Source: Bifidobacterium mizhiense (GTDB taxonomy: Bacteria; Actinomycetota; Actinomycetes; Actinomycetales; Bifidobacteriaceae). Taken from it: a stretch of 64,000 nucleotides of DNA. The stretch lies in NCBI RefSeq assembly GCF_020884755.1, contig NZ_BPWE01000006.1, forward strand, positions 57,192 to 121,191, in the 5' to 3' direction. Below, piece after piece: positions 9,003-19,200 of this stretch. The translations under genes were made by a program, and so were the position numbers. Below the pieces are notes generated by a model, which worked only from the letters and a program-made list of their open reading frames with translations, did not search any database and was not told the origin of the DNA. Within the stretch, counting starts at the first letter, position 1; every line of letters starts with the position of its first letter.

Positions 9003-9050
9003 GGAATCCGACCCAGCGTCAAGGACGTGAGGGCAACGGATTCCTTTTTT
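9003..9050 (+). terminator. Rho-independent terminator
   Basis: Arms ggaatccg (9003-9010) and cggattcc (9037-9044), followed by a run of T to 9050. Confidence 0.8.
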
Positions 9051-9119
9051 CATGCCTGATTGCGGCTTGACCGCAGCCTGCCGGACACGCCTGTTGGGGC
9101 GGCGCGTCACAATGGAGCC

Positions 9120-9539
9120 ATGAGTGCCATACGGGAAGCAGACATGGAAGAAGGCCGCCGGGATTTTCTGGCCTGGCGCGATGCGGCCAAGGAGGCCGCG
9201 AATAAATTGGGCCCGGAGGGCGACCGGCTGACAGTGGCCCCCCAAACCGATAGGCGCAGCAAGGCCATGGCCGTCCGCTATTCCCTGCACATGCTGGAGA
9301 TCAAGGCCCCAGGCCCCGGCGTAGAGGTCAGGGTGGCACCTTGGGGAGCAGTCAAGATTCTGGATGGGCCGGCATCCGACCCGCATAACCTGACCCCGCC
9401 CGACGTCATCGAACTGGATCCGGATGTCTGGCTGCGGCTGGCCGCCGGCATCACCAGTTGGAGTGAAGAAGCCGCCGCCGGGCATATCAGCGCCGTGGGC
9501 GAGCGCGACGACCTGCACGAGCTGCTGCCGCTGGTATGA
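9120..9539 (+). CDS. SCP-2-like (bacterial sterol carrier ortholog) protein
   Basis: 139 residues resembling the actinobacterial SCP ortholog family (SCP_3-like): a helical N-terminus, then VRYSLHMLEIKAPGPGVEVRVAPWGAVKIL and an ending with the DVWLRLAAGITSW pattern. Members are small cytosolic proteins whose ligand is unknown. The ATG at 9120 has GGAG only two nt upstream; Met9 at 9144 is an alternative start. It is convergent with the DUF3073 gene. The family assignment is from motif memory and is moderate. Confidence 0.7.
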   Translation: MSAIREADMEEGRRDFLAWRDAAKEAANKLGPEGDRLTVAPQTDRRSKAMAVRYSLHMLEIKAPGPGVEVRVAPWGAVKILDGPASDPHNLTPPDVIELDPDVWLRLAAGITSWSEEAAAGHISAVGERDDLHELLPLV

Positions 9540-9561
9540 GGCCGACTGCCTCTGCGGCCGG

Positions 9562-9945
9562 CTACTTGCTCGCGGACCCCTTGGTTGCGCTCTTCTGATC
9601 CTTGTGGTGTTTGAGCGCGCTGGGCACGGGTATGGGTATGCGCTTGTGGGGCTTGGGCGTGGCCGGTATCTCTCCAGAGGTGGCCTTGGCGGCGGCCTCA
9701 GCGGCCCACCGGGCGTAATCGTCCAGATCATCGTCCATGGAATCCTCGGGGTCCTGGCCCCCCGATTTGCGTGAATCCGACTTGGAGTATTCCTCTTCAA
9801 CCATTTTGAAGGGATCTTTGCCCCTGGTTCCGGGTTCCTTGCTGCTGAGCTCTTTGGCCAGCTCGTCGTAATCCGTGTCCGTTGTCAGATATTTGAGCTT
9901 CCGGGCTATTTTCGTCTGCTTAGCCTTCTGACGTCCGCGGCCCAT
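9562..9945 (-). CDS. DUF3073 family protein
   Basis: 127 residues starting MGRGRQKAKQTKIARKLKY, the signature opening of DUF3073, a small, basic-then-acidic actinobacterial protein of unknown function. The ATG at 9945 is chosen over an upstream start because the family starts exactly here and AAGGGGG precedes it. The C-terminal half carries an Asp-rich stretch (DPEDSMDDDLDDYARW) and a Pro/Lys-rich end. Low complexity at both ends suggests it is partly disordered. Confidence 0.85.
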   Translation of the reverse strand: MGRGRQKAKQTKIARKLKYLTTDTDYDELAKELSSKEPGTRGKDPFKMVEEEYSKSDSRKSGGQDPEDSMDDDLDDYARWAAEAAAKATSGEIPATPKPHKRIPIPVPSALKHHKDQKSATKGSASK

Positions 9946-10098
9946 CCGACCCCCTTCGCCAGGTAACGTGCACTTAGGCAACTTGAATGTGAATTTGCAT
10001 CATTTATGAGAGTACCACCTACGCATCTTGTCGGCTCGGACTTTTACCATAAAAGCAATTCCCAGAAGGACATTCGGCACGACGACGAGGGTGGGACC

Positions 10099-11184
10099 AT
10101 GCAGGAAGAAGTCACAGCGGCAGGCAACGAGATCAGCGATAGCTTCAGAGCCGCCAAGCATCGGTCCGACCAGGTGCTGGCCGAGCTGGACAAGAATCCC
10201 AGCCGCTACACCATGCTGACCGGCGACCGCCCGACCGGCAGGCTCCACCTGGGTCATTACTTCGGTTCCATCCGCGAGCGCGTCCAGATGCAGAATCGCG
10301 GCGTACACACCAACATCGTCATCGCCGACTACCAGGTCATCACCGACCGGGACACCACCGAGCACATCCGCGACAACGTGCTCAACCTGGTGCTGGACTA
10401 TCTGGCTGCGGGCATCGACCCCAAGAAGACCATGATCTTCACCCATTCGTCCACACCCGCAGAGAACCAGCTGCTGCTGCCCTTCCTCTCCCTGGTGACC
10501 GAGGCCGAGCTTCACCGCAACCCCACCGTCAAGGCCGAGATGGAGGCCAGCGGCCACGCCCTGACCGGTCTGCTGCTGACCTACCCGGTTCACCAGGCCT
10601 GCGACATACTCTTCTGCAAGGCCAACGTGGTGCCCATCGGCAAGGACAACCTACCGCACGTGGAGCTGACCCGGACCATCGCCCGCCGCTTTGACGAGCG
10701 CTACCCCGGCCAGGCCCCGGTCTTCCCCGAGCCTGATGCCATCCTGTCTGACACCCCTGAGATTCCGGGTCTGGACGGACGCAAGATGAGCAAGTCCTAC
10801 GGCAATTCCATCATGCTGGGCACCACCGCCGAGGAGACGGCCAAGCTGATTCGCAAGTCGCCCACCGACTCCGAGCGCAAGATCACCTTCGACCCTGTGA
10901 ACCGCCCCCAGGTCTCGGCCCTGCTGACCACAGCCGGCCTGGTGACCGACCGGAAGCCCGAGGACATCGCCGAGGAGATCGGCAATGCCGGCTCGGGCGC
11001 CCTCAAGGCCTACGTGACCAAGTCGGTCAACGAATTCCTGGCGCCCCACCGCGAGCGCCGGGCCGAGCTGGCCAAGGACATGGACACCGTGCGCGACATC
11101 CTGGTCGAGGGCAACAAGCGCGCCAACCAGATAGCCGAGGAGACCCTCGATCAGGTCCGCTCGGCCATGGGCATGCGCTACTAG
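10099..11184 (+). CDS. trpS: Tryptophanyl-tRNA synthetase
   Basis: A class I aminoacyl-tRNA synthetase of 361 residues that charges tRNA-Trp. The HIGH-type motif is HLGH (residues 50-53) within GDRPTGRLHLGHYFGS, and the KMSKS loop starts at Lys229 in GRKMSKSYGN. The ATG at 10099 follows GAGGGTGGGACC; the frame is open for 31 codons further upstream, but that part is not family-like. Its stop shares the palindrome CTAG with the stop of the convergent exporter gene, so the two mRNAs overlap at their 3' ends. Confidence 0.96.
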   Translation: MQEEVTAAGNEISDSFRAAKHRSDQVLAELDKNPSRYTMLTGDRPTGRLHLGHYFGSIRERVQMQNRGVHTNIVIADYQVITDRDTTEHIRDNVLNLVLDYLAAGIDPKKTMIFTHSSTPAENQLLLPFLSLVTEAELHRNPTVKAEMEASGHALTGLLLTYPVHQACDILFCKANVVPIGKDNLPHVELTRTIARRFDERYPGQAPVFPEPDAILSDTPEIPGLDGRKMSKSYGNSIMLGTTAEETAKLIRKSPTDSERKITFDPVNRPQVSALLTTAGLVTDRKPEDIAEEIGNAGSGALKAYVTKSVNEFLAPHRERRAELAKDMDTVRDILVEGNKRANQIAEETLDQVRSAMGMRY

Positions 11185-13031
11185 ACGTCGTACCGCCAGG
11201 AGCGGTCGGTCAGCACCCGGGCCGTGACCAGACCGATGGGCAGGCAGATGATGACCATGAAGGCCCGGAAGGCCCAGTCCAGGGCGTTGAGCGTATTGAA
11301 CTGCCCCAGGTAGAACATGGCCCGGTACATATATAGGCCAGGCACCATGATGACGATGGAGGGCACAGTCAGGCTGATTCTTGGGTAACCCAGGTGGGGC
11401 GGCAGCAGACCGTGACGGACCGAGGAGCGCCAGACCGTGGCCAGCATACCGGCCAGGAAGGCGCCCAGGAAGGCGGCCATCTCCGGAGGGACATGGAATA
11501 TGTCCTGCATCTCCAGGCGCATGGTGTCGGTCAGGGCACCGATGACGGCGGCCACCAGGGCCATGCGCTGTGGTGAGTTGAAGAGGACCGAGAAGCCCCA
11601 GACTCCGCAGAAGGCTGCGATCAAGCGCAGGCCAGCCATCAGCCAGGGACTCAGATTCATCGGTTCAAAGCCTTGCGGGTTGAGCATGACCATCCGCGCC
11701 ACGGCCCAGCCGCCCAGCGTGGCCACCAGGATGATCGAGAAGGCGTAGGTGATGCGCTGCACCCCCGATGGGAAGTCCAGCTTGGCGATGTCCAGGCCGC
11801 CGGTGACCAGGGGGAAGCCCGGAATGACGAAGAGGATGGCGCCGATATAAGCCGTGTCGTGCTTGAGGGCCACCGGGTCGAAGATGCCCACCAGTCTCAG
11901 TGTGCCGACGCAGGCCAGGGCGGCGATGATGACCGCCACCCCCGTGGCGAAGAACTGGTTGATCCGCCTGCCCAGCATCTGACGACGCACCCACTGGCCT
12001 ATGCCAGCGCCGACGAAGGCTCCAGCCATGTCGTAGGGGCCGCCTCCCAGCAGGAAGACGAAGGCTGCGCAGGCCACGGCCGAGGCGAAGCCCGAGAAGA
12101 GGGGCGAATAGAGGGGTTTGCGTCGCTCGATCAGGTCCAGACGCTCATGCGCCTGCCGGACTGTGATGCCACCCGTTGCCTGCGGCTCCGGGGACGTGGA
12201 CTTGTCAGAGGAGGCAGGCCGCCCAGCCTCAGAGTCGCGGTCTTGGCTGGCTTGAGAATCAGCGGCACTCGAATCCGAATCCTTGGCCACGACGTCAGCA
12301 GGAGCGGGAGCAGCCTTGGAATCTTTGGAACCCTCCGAGCGAGGCGTGGAGCCTACAGTGCCCAGACCGGCGGCGGTCCTGGTGTCTATGGCCGCCGCAT
12401 CGATCCGGCTCTGGCTGATCTCGTCCTCGTTGTGTACGGCGGTGGCCACCGCATCCTTGAGCGCCTTGGCCGCATCCTGGTCCTGGGCCAACACCTCCTT
12501 GACCGCCTTGCGGGCCGCCGCATAGACGTTCGGCTCGTCCAGGTTGTCCACCAGCTCCCGGGAGACCACCGTCATGGTGTGGTAGGTCCCCGCCTGCCCG
12601 CACTTGACGCTGAGCCAGTCCGCGAAGTGCTCCAGCAGCCAGATCCGCTCGGTGTTGACCCCGGTGGTGGGCAGGTCCACCACCTCGGTAATCCGAGAAA
12701 CGCCATCCGTGCAGGTGGCCTCGATGTCGGTCAGGTTCACGTCAGCCCGTACATGCACGCCCATGGGGTAGGCGATCCTGTGCATCATCTCGCGCACGCG
12801 GAAGCTTCCCGTGCCGGCCCCCAGCTCCAGCATGCCCACCCGCACGATCAGGCTGGTCTTGGCCGCGATACAGGCCTCGACGATGGGCTTGTCGTAATCG
12901 CGTTCAATGTCCTCCATGTCCAGCGGAATGGAGTGGGTGTGGTACTTGCTGACCCGTCTGACCTCGGCTGCGGTCCTGCCGCGATAGCCGTCCTTGGAAC
13001 TCCTGCTCTTGAATTTCACACCCACATTCAT
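11181..13031 (-). CDS. Threonine/serine exporter family protein (ThrE-like)
   Basis: 616 residues combining the two halves found as separate YjjP and YjjB proteins in other bacteria. The N-terminal DUF1212 domain (about 35-200, with LELGAGTGSFRVREMM) is cytosolic. An Ala/Ser/Asp-rich linker (about 200-290) follows, then about ten membrane helices (about 310-600) with the VPGLYMYRAMFYLG motif. In Corynebacterium, ThrE exports L-threonine and L-serine. The ATG at 13031 is preceded by GGTGGAG. The linker is long and low in complexity. It is transcribed divergently from ppc. Confidence 0.88.
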   Translation of the reverse strand: MNVGVKFKSRSSKDGYRGRTAAEVRRVSKYHTHSIPLDMEDIERDYDKPIVEACIAAKTSLIVRVGMLELGAGTGSFRVREMMHRIAYPMGVHVRADVNLTDIEATCTDGVSRITEVVDLPTTGVNTERIWLLEHFADWLSVKCGQAGTYHTMTVVSRELVDNLDEPNVYAAARKAVKEVLAQDQDAAKALKDAVATAVHNEDEISQSRIDAAAIDTRTAAGLGTVGSTPRSEGSKDSKAAPAPADVVAKDSDSSAADSQASQDRDSEAGRPASSDKSTSPEPQATGGITVRQAHERLDLIERRKPLYSPLFSGFASAVACAAFVFLLGGGPYDMAGAFVGAGIGQWVRRQMLGRRINQFFATGVAVIIAALACVGTLRLVGIFDPVALKHDTAYIGAILFVIPGFPLVTGGLDIAKLDFPSGVQRITYAFSIILVATLGGWAVARMVMLNPQGFEPMNLSPWLMAGLRLIAAFCGVWGFSVLFNSPQRMALVAAVIGALTDTMRLEMQDIFHVPPEMAAFLGAFLAGMLATVWRSSVRHGLLPPHLGYPRISLTVPSIVIMVPGLYMYRAMFYLGQFNTLNALDWAFRAFMVIICLPIGLVTARVLTDRSWRYDV

Positions 13032-13223
13032 ACTCCACCCGGGTCACGTGCCCTTGCACCGCCGCACGGGACCATGAAACGTATTCGACCCTAAAGCGTC
13101 CTAGAATGGGCCGCGAGCCATCGAACCGAAGGCTGTGGGCCTGCAACGCCGACCACCAATAACCGCGGAGGAGCCGTGGAATGGTCGAAGACCAGGCAAC
13201 CTGCGATTCGACAAGGAGGACTG

Positions 13224-15983
13224 ATGACAGATAGTAATCAGCAAATCACGGCTGCCGATGCGACCCTGGTCACATCCGGCACCGGGACCAAGGGGCCGGA
13301 GGAACGCAAGCTGCCTCAATCGTTGGATGAGGACATGGCCTTGTGCCTGCGGCTGCTCAGGGATGTGTTGGGGGAATTCGATCAACAGCTGCTCAAGCGC
13401 TTCGACTCCCTGCGCGAGGACGTGATGACGGCCAGCGCCGAGCACTTCAACCGCCACCCCTCGGACCCTGTACCTGACGAGGACGGCCTGTCCAAGGCCG
13501 TGGCCCTGATCGACGACACATCCGTCAAGGATTCCCAGCTGCTGGCCCGCGCCCTGACCACCTACTTCCACCTGGCCAACCTCTGCGAGGAGAACTACCG
13601 GGTGAAGGTCCTGCATGAGCGCGAGGGCAAGGTAGACCTCAAAGTCAAGGGCACCGACCCCATCAACGAGATGACCAGCGCCTACAGCCAGCTCCTTCAG
13701 GAGATGGGCCCGGCCAAGGCCTCGGAGCTGCTGGAGAAGCTGGAGTTCCACCCCGTCTTCACCGCCCACCCCACCGAGGCGAGGCGCAAGGCCGTGGAGG
13801 GCAAGATCCGGCGCATCGCCAACCTGCTGGCCGTTCGCCGTGGTCTGGGCGGTTCCGAGCTGGAGGAGAACGAGCGTCTGCTGCACAACGAGATCGACGC
13901 CCTCTTCCGCACCTCGCCCATCGCAGCCAAGAAGCCGACGCCCGTCGAGGAAGCCAACACCATTCTGGACATCTTCGACGCCACGCTCTTCGAGACCATT
14001 CCCAAGGTCTACCGCCGCTTCGACGACTGGATGCTGGGCAAGAAGGCCGGCATGGTCAAGCCCGTCTGCCCCGCCTTCTTCCACCCGGGCAGCTGGATCG
14101 GCTCCGACCGCGACGGCAATCCCAATGTGACCGCCAAGGTCTCGCGCAAGGTGGCCCGCAAGTTCTCCGACCACATGCTCAAGGCCCTGGTCAAGGCCAC
14201 CACCACCGTGGGCCGCAACATGACCATGGAGGTGACCACCACGCCGCCCAGCCCCGAGCTGAGGAGCCTGTGGAGCCACCAGAAGGAGATGAGCGAGCGC
14301 CTGACCGACCGGGCCACCACCATCTCGCACAACGAGCTGCACCGGGCCGTGGTCCTGGTCATCGCCGACCGCCTGCAGGCCACCATCCAGCGTGACGCCG
14401 ATCTTATGTATGCCGACTGCGACGACTTCATCGCCGACCTGCGCGTGGTCCAGGACTCCCTGGCCAAGGCGGGCGCGGCCCGTCAGGCCTACGGCCCCCT
14501 GCAGGATCTGATCTGGCAGGCCCAGACCTTCGGCTTCCACATGGTGGAGATGGAGTTCCGCCAGCACTCCCTGGTCCACGCCCGCGCCTTGGAGGACATC
14601 CGCGAGCACGGCCTGCACGGCGAACGCGGCGAGCTGCAGCCCATGACCCACGAGGTGCTCGACACCTTCCGGGCCCTGGGAGCCATCCAGAAGCGCAACG
14701 GCCAGAAGGCCGCCCGCCGCTACATCATCTCCTTCACCAAGTCGGCCCAGAACGTCAAGGACGTCTACGAGCTCAACCGGCTGGCCTTCGAGCATGCCGA
14801 GGACGTGCCGGTCATCGACGTGATCCCCCTGTTCGAGCAGCTGGAGGACCTGCAGAACTCGGTGGACGTGCTGGAGGAGATCATCAAGATCCCCGAGGTC
14901 CAGGCCCGGCTCAAGGAGACCGGCAACAAGATGGAGGTCATGCTGGGCTACTCCGACTCCTCCAAGGATGCCGGACCCGTCTCGGCGACCCTGGCCCTGC
15001 ACTCCGCCCAGGAGCGCATCGCCAAGTGGGCCGAGAGCCATGACATTGATCTGACCCTCTTCCATGGACGCGGCGGCGCTGTAGGCCGTGGAGGCGGCCC
15101 TGCCAACCGTGCCGTGCTGGCCCAGCCTGTGGGCTCGGTCAACTGCCGGTTCAAGCTGACCGAACAGGGCGAGGTCATCTTCGCCCGCTACGGCAACCCG
15201 GTCCTGGCCATCCGCCACATCGAGTCCGTGGCCGCGGCCACCCTGCTCCAGTCCGCGCCCAGCGTGGAGGAGCGCAACACCACCATGACCGAGAAGTACG
15301 CGGACATGGCCGGCAAGCTGGATCAGGCCGCCCACGAGCGCTTCCTGGACCTGCTGCACACGCCGGACTTCGCCCCCTGGTTCTCCATCGTGACGCCCCT
15401 GAACGAGATCGGCCTGCTGCCCATAGGCTCCCGACCGGCCAAGCGCGGTCTGGGCGCCAAGTCCCTGGACGATCTGCGGACCATACCCTGGGTCTTCTCT
15501 TGGGCGCAGGCCCGAATCAACCTGGCCGCCTGGTACGGCCTGGGCACCGCCTGCGAGAAGTTCGGCGACCTGGAGACCATGCGTCAGGCCTACGAGGAGT
15601 GGCCGCTCTTCAGCACCTTCATCGACAACATCGAGATGAGCCTGGCCAAGACCGACGAGCGCATCGCCAAGATGTACCTCTCCCTGGGCGACCGGGACGA
15701 CCTGAGCCAGAAGGTCCTCTCGGAGATGGAGCTGACCCGCAAGTGGGTTCTGCAGATCGTGGGCGACGAGTGGCCCCTGCAGCACCGCCACGTGCTGGGC
15801 CAGGCCATCCGGATCCGCTCTCCCTATGTGGACGCCCTGTCGGTGACCCAGGTGCGCGCCCTGCGGGCCCTGCGTCGCCGCAACGACAAGGAGGAGCTCA
15901 GCAAGAGCCAACAGGCCGACTTCATCTACCTGATCCTCTGCACCGTTTCGGGAGTCGCCGCCGGTCTGCAGAACACCGGCTGA
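13224..15983 (+). CDS. ppc: Phosphoenolpyruvate carboxylase
   Basis: 919 residues, full length for PEPC, which fixes bicarbonate onto PEP to make oxaloacetate; in bifidobacteria this is the main anaplerotic route and feeds aspartate-family amino acids. Landmarks: FTAHPTEARRKA near 190 (catalytic His), GSDRDGNPNVT near 300, FHGRGGAVGRGGGP near 615 (mobile loop) and the conserved C-terminal QNTG. The ATG at 13224 follows AAGGAGGA. The opposite strand is open over almost the full length, but only as an effect of codon bias. A terminator lies 24 nt downstream. Confidence 0.97.
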   Translation: MTDSNQQITAADATLVTSGTGTKGPEERKLPQSLDEDMALCLRLLRDVLGEFDQQLLKRFDSLREDVMTASAEHFNRHPSDPVPDEDGLSKAVALIDDTSVKDSQLLARALTTYFHLANLCEENYRVKVLHEREGKVDLKVKGTDPINEMTSAYSQLLQEMGPAKASELLEKLEFHPVFTAHPTEARRKAVEGKIRRIANLLAVRRGLGGSELEENERLLHNEIDALFRTSPIAAKKPTPVEEANTILDIFDATLFETIPKVYRRFDDWMLGKKAGMVKPVCPAFFHPGSWIGSDRDGNPNVTAKVSRKVARKFSDHMLKALVKATTTVGRNMTMEVTTTPPSPELRSLWSHQKEMSERLTDRATTISHNELHRAVVLVIADRLQATIQRDADLMYADCDDFIADLRVVQDSLAKAGAARQAYGPLQDLIWQAQTFGFHMVEMEFRQHSLVHARALEDIREHGLHGERGELQPMTHEVLDTFRALGAIQKRNGQKAARRYIISFTKSAQNVKDVYELNRLAFEHAEDVPVIDVIPLFEQLEDLQNSVDVLEEIIKIPEVQARLKETGNKMEVMLGYSDSSKDAGPVSATLALHSAQERIAKWAESHDIDLTLFHGRGGAVGRGGGPANRAVLAQPVGSVNCRFKLTEQGEVIFARYGNPVLAIRHIESVAAATLLQSAPSVEERNTTMTEKYADMAGKLDQAAHERFLDLLHTPDFAPWFSIVTPLNEIGLLPIGSRPAKRGLGAKSLDDLRTIPWVFSWAQARINLAAWYGLGTACEKFGDLETMRQAYEEWPLFSTFIDNIEMSLAKTDERIAKMYLSLGDRDDLSQKVLSEMELTRKWVLQIVGDEWPLQHRHVLGQAIRIRSPYVDALSVTQVRALRALRRRNDKEELSKSQQADFIYLILCTVSGVAAGLQNTG

Positions 15984-16006
15984 TCGCCGCTTGACGGATT
16001 AAGGAT

Positions 16007-16046
16007 GAGGCCCCGTTCTCTTGCAGATAGCAGAAGGCGGGGCCTC
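16007..16046 (+). terminator. Terminator after ppc
   Basis: Perfect 9-bp arms gaggccccg (16007-16015) and cggggcctc (16038-16046). Confidence 0.7.
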
Positions 16047-16245
16047 GCCGTATTCAAGTGACCCTGATGTGATCGTGTGTTGTTTTCTGACTGGGTGGTA
16101 GGGTGAAAAGCGGGGGATGTCGAGAGACAGCTGGCTTACGCCATTAGCTCTTGCAATTTGATGCAGGGTTGGCGTTGACAGGCAGAACTTTGATAGGCAG
16201 GCGGTGTTGATCCCGCTTGGTGTTTGGTGAAGGGGTTTTGGTTTG

Positions 16246-19200
16246 ATGCATCTGGTTTCCCGTCTGCGCCGCATCCTGGCGATGGCTGTCATCCTGCTGG
16301 GAATGCTTGCGGGCCTGGGCGTCGCATCCGCCCAGGCGGATGCTCCTATCCTCACCGGGGGGGGGGGGTCGTCAGACCCCTCGCGTAGCTGAGCAAACCC
16401 CCGGCACCCTCCCCAGCAACGCAACCAACACACCACTACCATCACCCTCACCAATACAAGCCACCACACCGTTAAGCCCCGCAACACCGAGTCCAAGCAC
16501 TCCACCATCGACGACAAACAATACAGACGGCACAGACTCCGCTCCGGCTAAATCAGCCGAAAAGACAGATAATCAAGCTTCTCGTATAGTGCGCTTCGAC
16601 CCTGCCAACGGCAGCAAGATAACACCATCAACTGTGAAGACCGGTACTCTCGCCACTCCCCCGCAACAGAATCCTGCGCGTGATGATTTCCTGTTTGACG
16701 GGTGGACGCTTGACGGCCAGCCCTTCGACTTGCAGACCCCCATCCTCCAGGACACGACCCTGAAAGCCCAGTGGTCGAAGACCGCGGACTGGCGGCTGAG
16801 CCCGGAGCACGGGCCCGCCGCCGGCGCCCGGCTGACCATCAGCCCGCCCGACAGGCAGGAGCCTCAGTTCGCCAGCATCCAAGCCGCAGGCGGCCAGATC
16901 CTCGGCCTGGCCGGCGACGGCCGCATCTACACCTGGACGCAGGACAGCACGCCCAAACCAGTTCCCTCCCCCGCCCAGGCCCCCGACGGGTTCCGCTACC
17001 TGCAGGCCGCAGCCGGCAGCCGATCGCAGGCCGCGCTCGGATCCGATCAGCACATCTACACCTGGGACAGCGGACAATCAACGCCCGCCATCCTCGACAC
17101 CGGCAAGGATGACGGGTTCACCAGCATCAGCCTGAACGACGACCTCCTGCTGGCGGTGGACCGGCAGGGCCGGGTCCACGCCTGTCAGGCCAGCCAGGCC
17201 GACAGCCAGAATCAGAACCCGGAATTCTTGGAGCAGGCCGCAACCAGCCTGCCCGAGAAAGCGCAGGCCGTCACCGCCGTCGCCTCCGCCAGCCAGGCGC
17301 TCATCGTGGACGCGGACGGGCAAGCCTGGACCTGGGAGATGAGCAACCTCGGGAAAGCCAAGCCCACACGCGTCAAGCAGGACCCGGGCATGCGCACCGT
17401 CCAAGCCCAGGCCCTCAACCAGGGGTTCCTCCTCCTGGACGCGGACGGGCAGGCCCGGTACCTGCCAGACGGCAAGAGCAGCCCGACAATCGTCAGCCTG
17501 CCCGGCGGCGAGCAAACCGGCACAATCAACAGCAGCGGCGATCAGGCCACGATCATCGACAAACACGGCCACGTCTGGGTCTGGAAGCCCGGCGAAGCCC
17601 CCAAGCGCGCGGACGACGAGAGCCAGCAGTACATGCAGGCCGCCGCTGCCGGCGGCAGGATCGCCGCCATCAGCAGGCAGGGCGGCATGCGCGCGTGGAG
17701 CCTGGATGCCCAAGGCAACCCCGGTAAACCCGACAGGCTCGACACCACTGCTGCGCCCACCTTGGAATCAGCCAGCCTGGACGGCCAGCCGCTCAGCCTC
17801 AGCAAGATCGGCAGCGCCTGGCGGGCGGGCATGCCCGACCATAAACCGGGACAAGCCGCCATCCTTATCACGGGCAGGCAGGACGGGCAGCCTTTCGCCA
17901 GAAGCCTTGCGTACACGGTCGACCAGCCGCCGGCACGAGCTGCGGAACCAGAATCCGCGTTCACGGTCCGCTTCGACACGGGCGGCGGAAGCCCGAAACC
18001 AGCGGACCAGACTGTCCTTTCCCCGTACGGGAGGGTGAAGCGCCCCTCCCCCGACCCTGCGCGGGAGGGCTTCCTGTTCGACGGCTGGTTCACCGGCGAG
18101 GTCGCCTACGATTTCAGCAGGCCCGTCGACAAGGACCTGACCCTGGCCGCCCACTGGACGCCGGCAAGCCGGAACACCAAGTGGAGCATCAGCCCCAATA
18201 AGGGCAGCCAGCTGGGCAGGGAACCCGCGACCATCACCCCGCCCGACAATGCCAGCCGGGGCATCAGATTCAGCCAGGTCAGCGGATCAACAAACACCAG
18301 CTATGGTTTTTCCTTGGCGGTGGGCAGCGACGGGAACGCCTACGCCTGGGGATACAACGGCAATGGCCGGCTCGGCGACGGGACAACCGGCGGCTACCAG
18401 TCTGCGCCGGTCATGGTGAGGACGCCCGACCGGAAGACCTACCCGGACCTGCCAGCGGATTTCACCTACCTGCAGGTCAGCGCCGGATACTATCACTCCC
18501 TGGCCCTGGGCAGCGACGGCAACGTTTACGCCTGGGGAAACAACGGCAATGGCCAGCTCGGCGACGGGACAACCGGCGGCTACCAGTCTGCGCCGGTCAG
18601 GGTGAAGACACCCGACCGCAAGACGTACCCGGACCTGCCAGCGGATTTCACCTACCTGCAGGTCAGCGCCGGAGACGCTCATTCCCTGGCCATAGGCAGC
18701 GACGGCAACGTTTACGCCTGGGGATACAACAGCAATGGCCAGCTCGGCGACGGGACAAGCAGCAGCCAGACTACGCCGGTCAGGGTGAAGACACCCGACC
18801 GCAAGACGTACCCGGACCTGCCAGCGGATTTCACCTACCTGCAGGTCAGCGCCGGAAGCTGGCATTCCCTGGCCCTGGGCAGCGACGGCAACGTTTACGC
18901 CTGGGGATACAACAGCAATGGCCAGCTCGGCGACGGGACAATCACCGAGCGGCATGCGCCGGTCAGGGTGAAGACACCCGACCGCAAGACGTACCCGGAC
19001 CTGCCAGCGGATTTCACCTACCAGCAGGTCAGCGCCGGAAGCTGGCATTCCCTGGCCCTGGGCAGCGACGGCAACGTTTACGCCTGGGGATGGAACTACA
19101 ATGGCCAGCTCGGCGACGGGACAATCACCGAGCGGCATGCGCCGGTCAGGGTGAAGACACCCGACCGCAAGACGTACCCGGACCTGCCAGCGGATTTCAC

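Noticed and set aside
13101..15911. 936-residue minus-strand open frame
   Set aside because: It is fully antisense to ppc and rich in Gly/Val/Leu/His, an effect of high-GC codon bias; no family motif.
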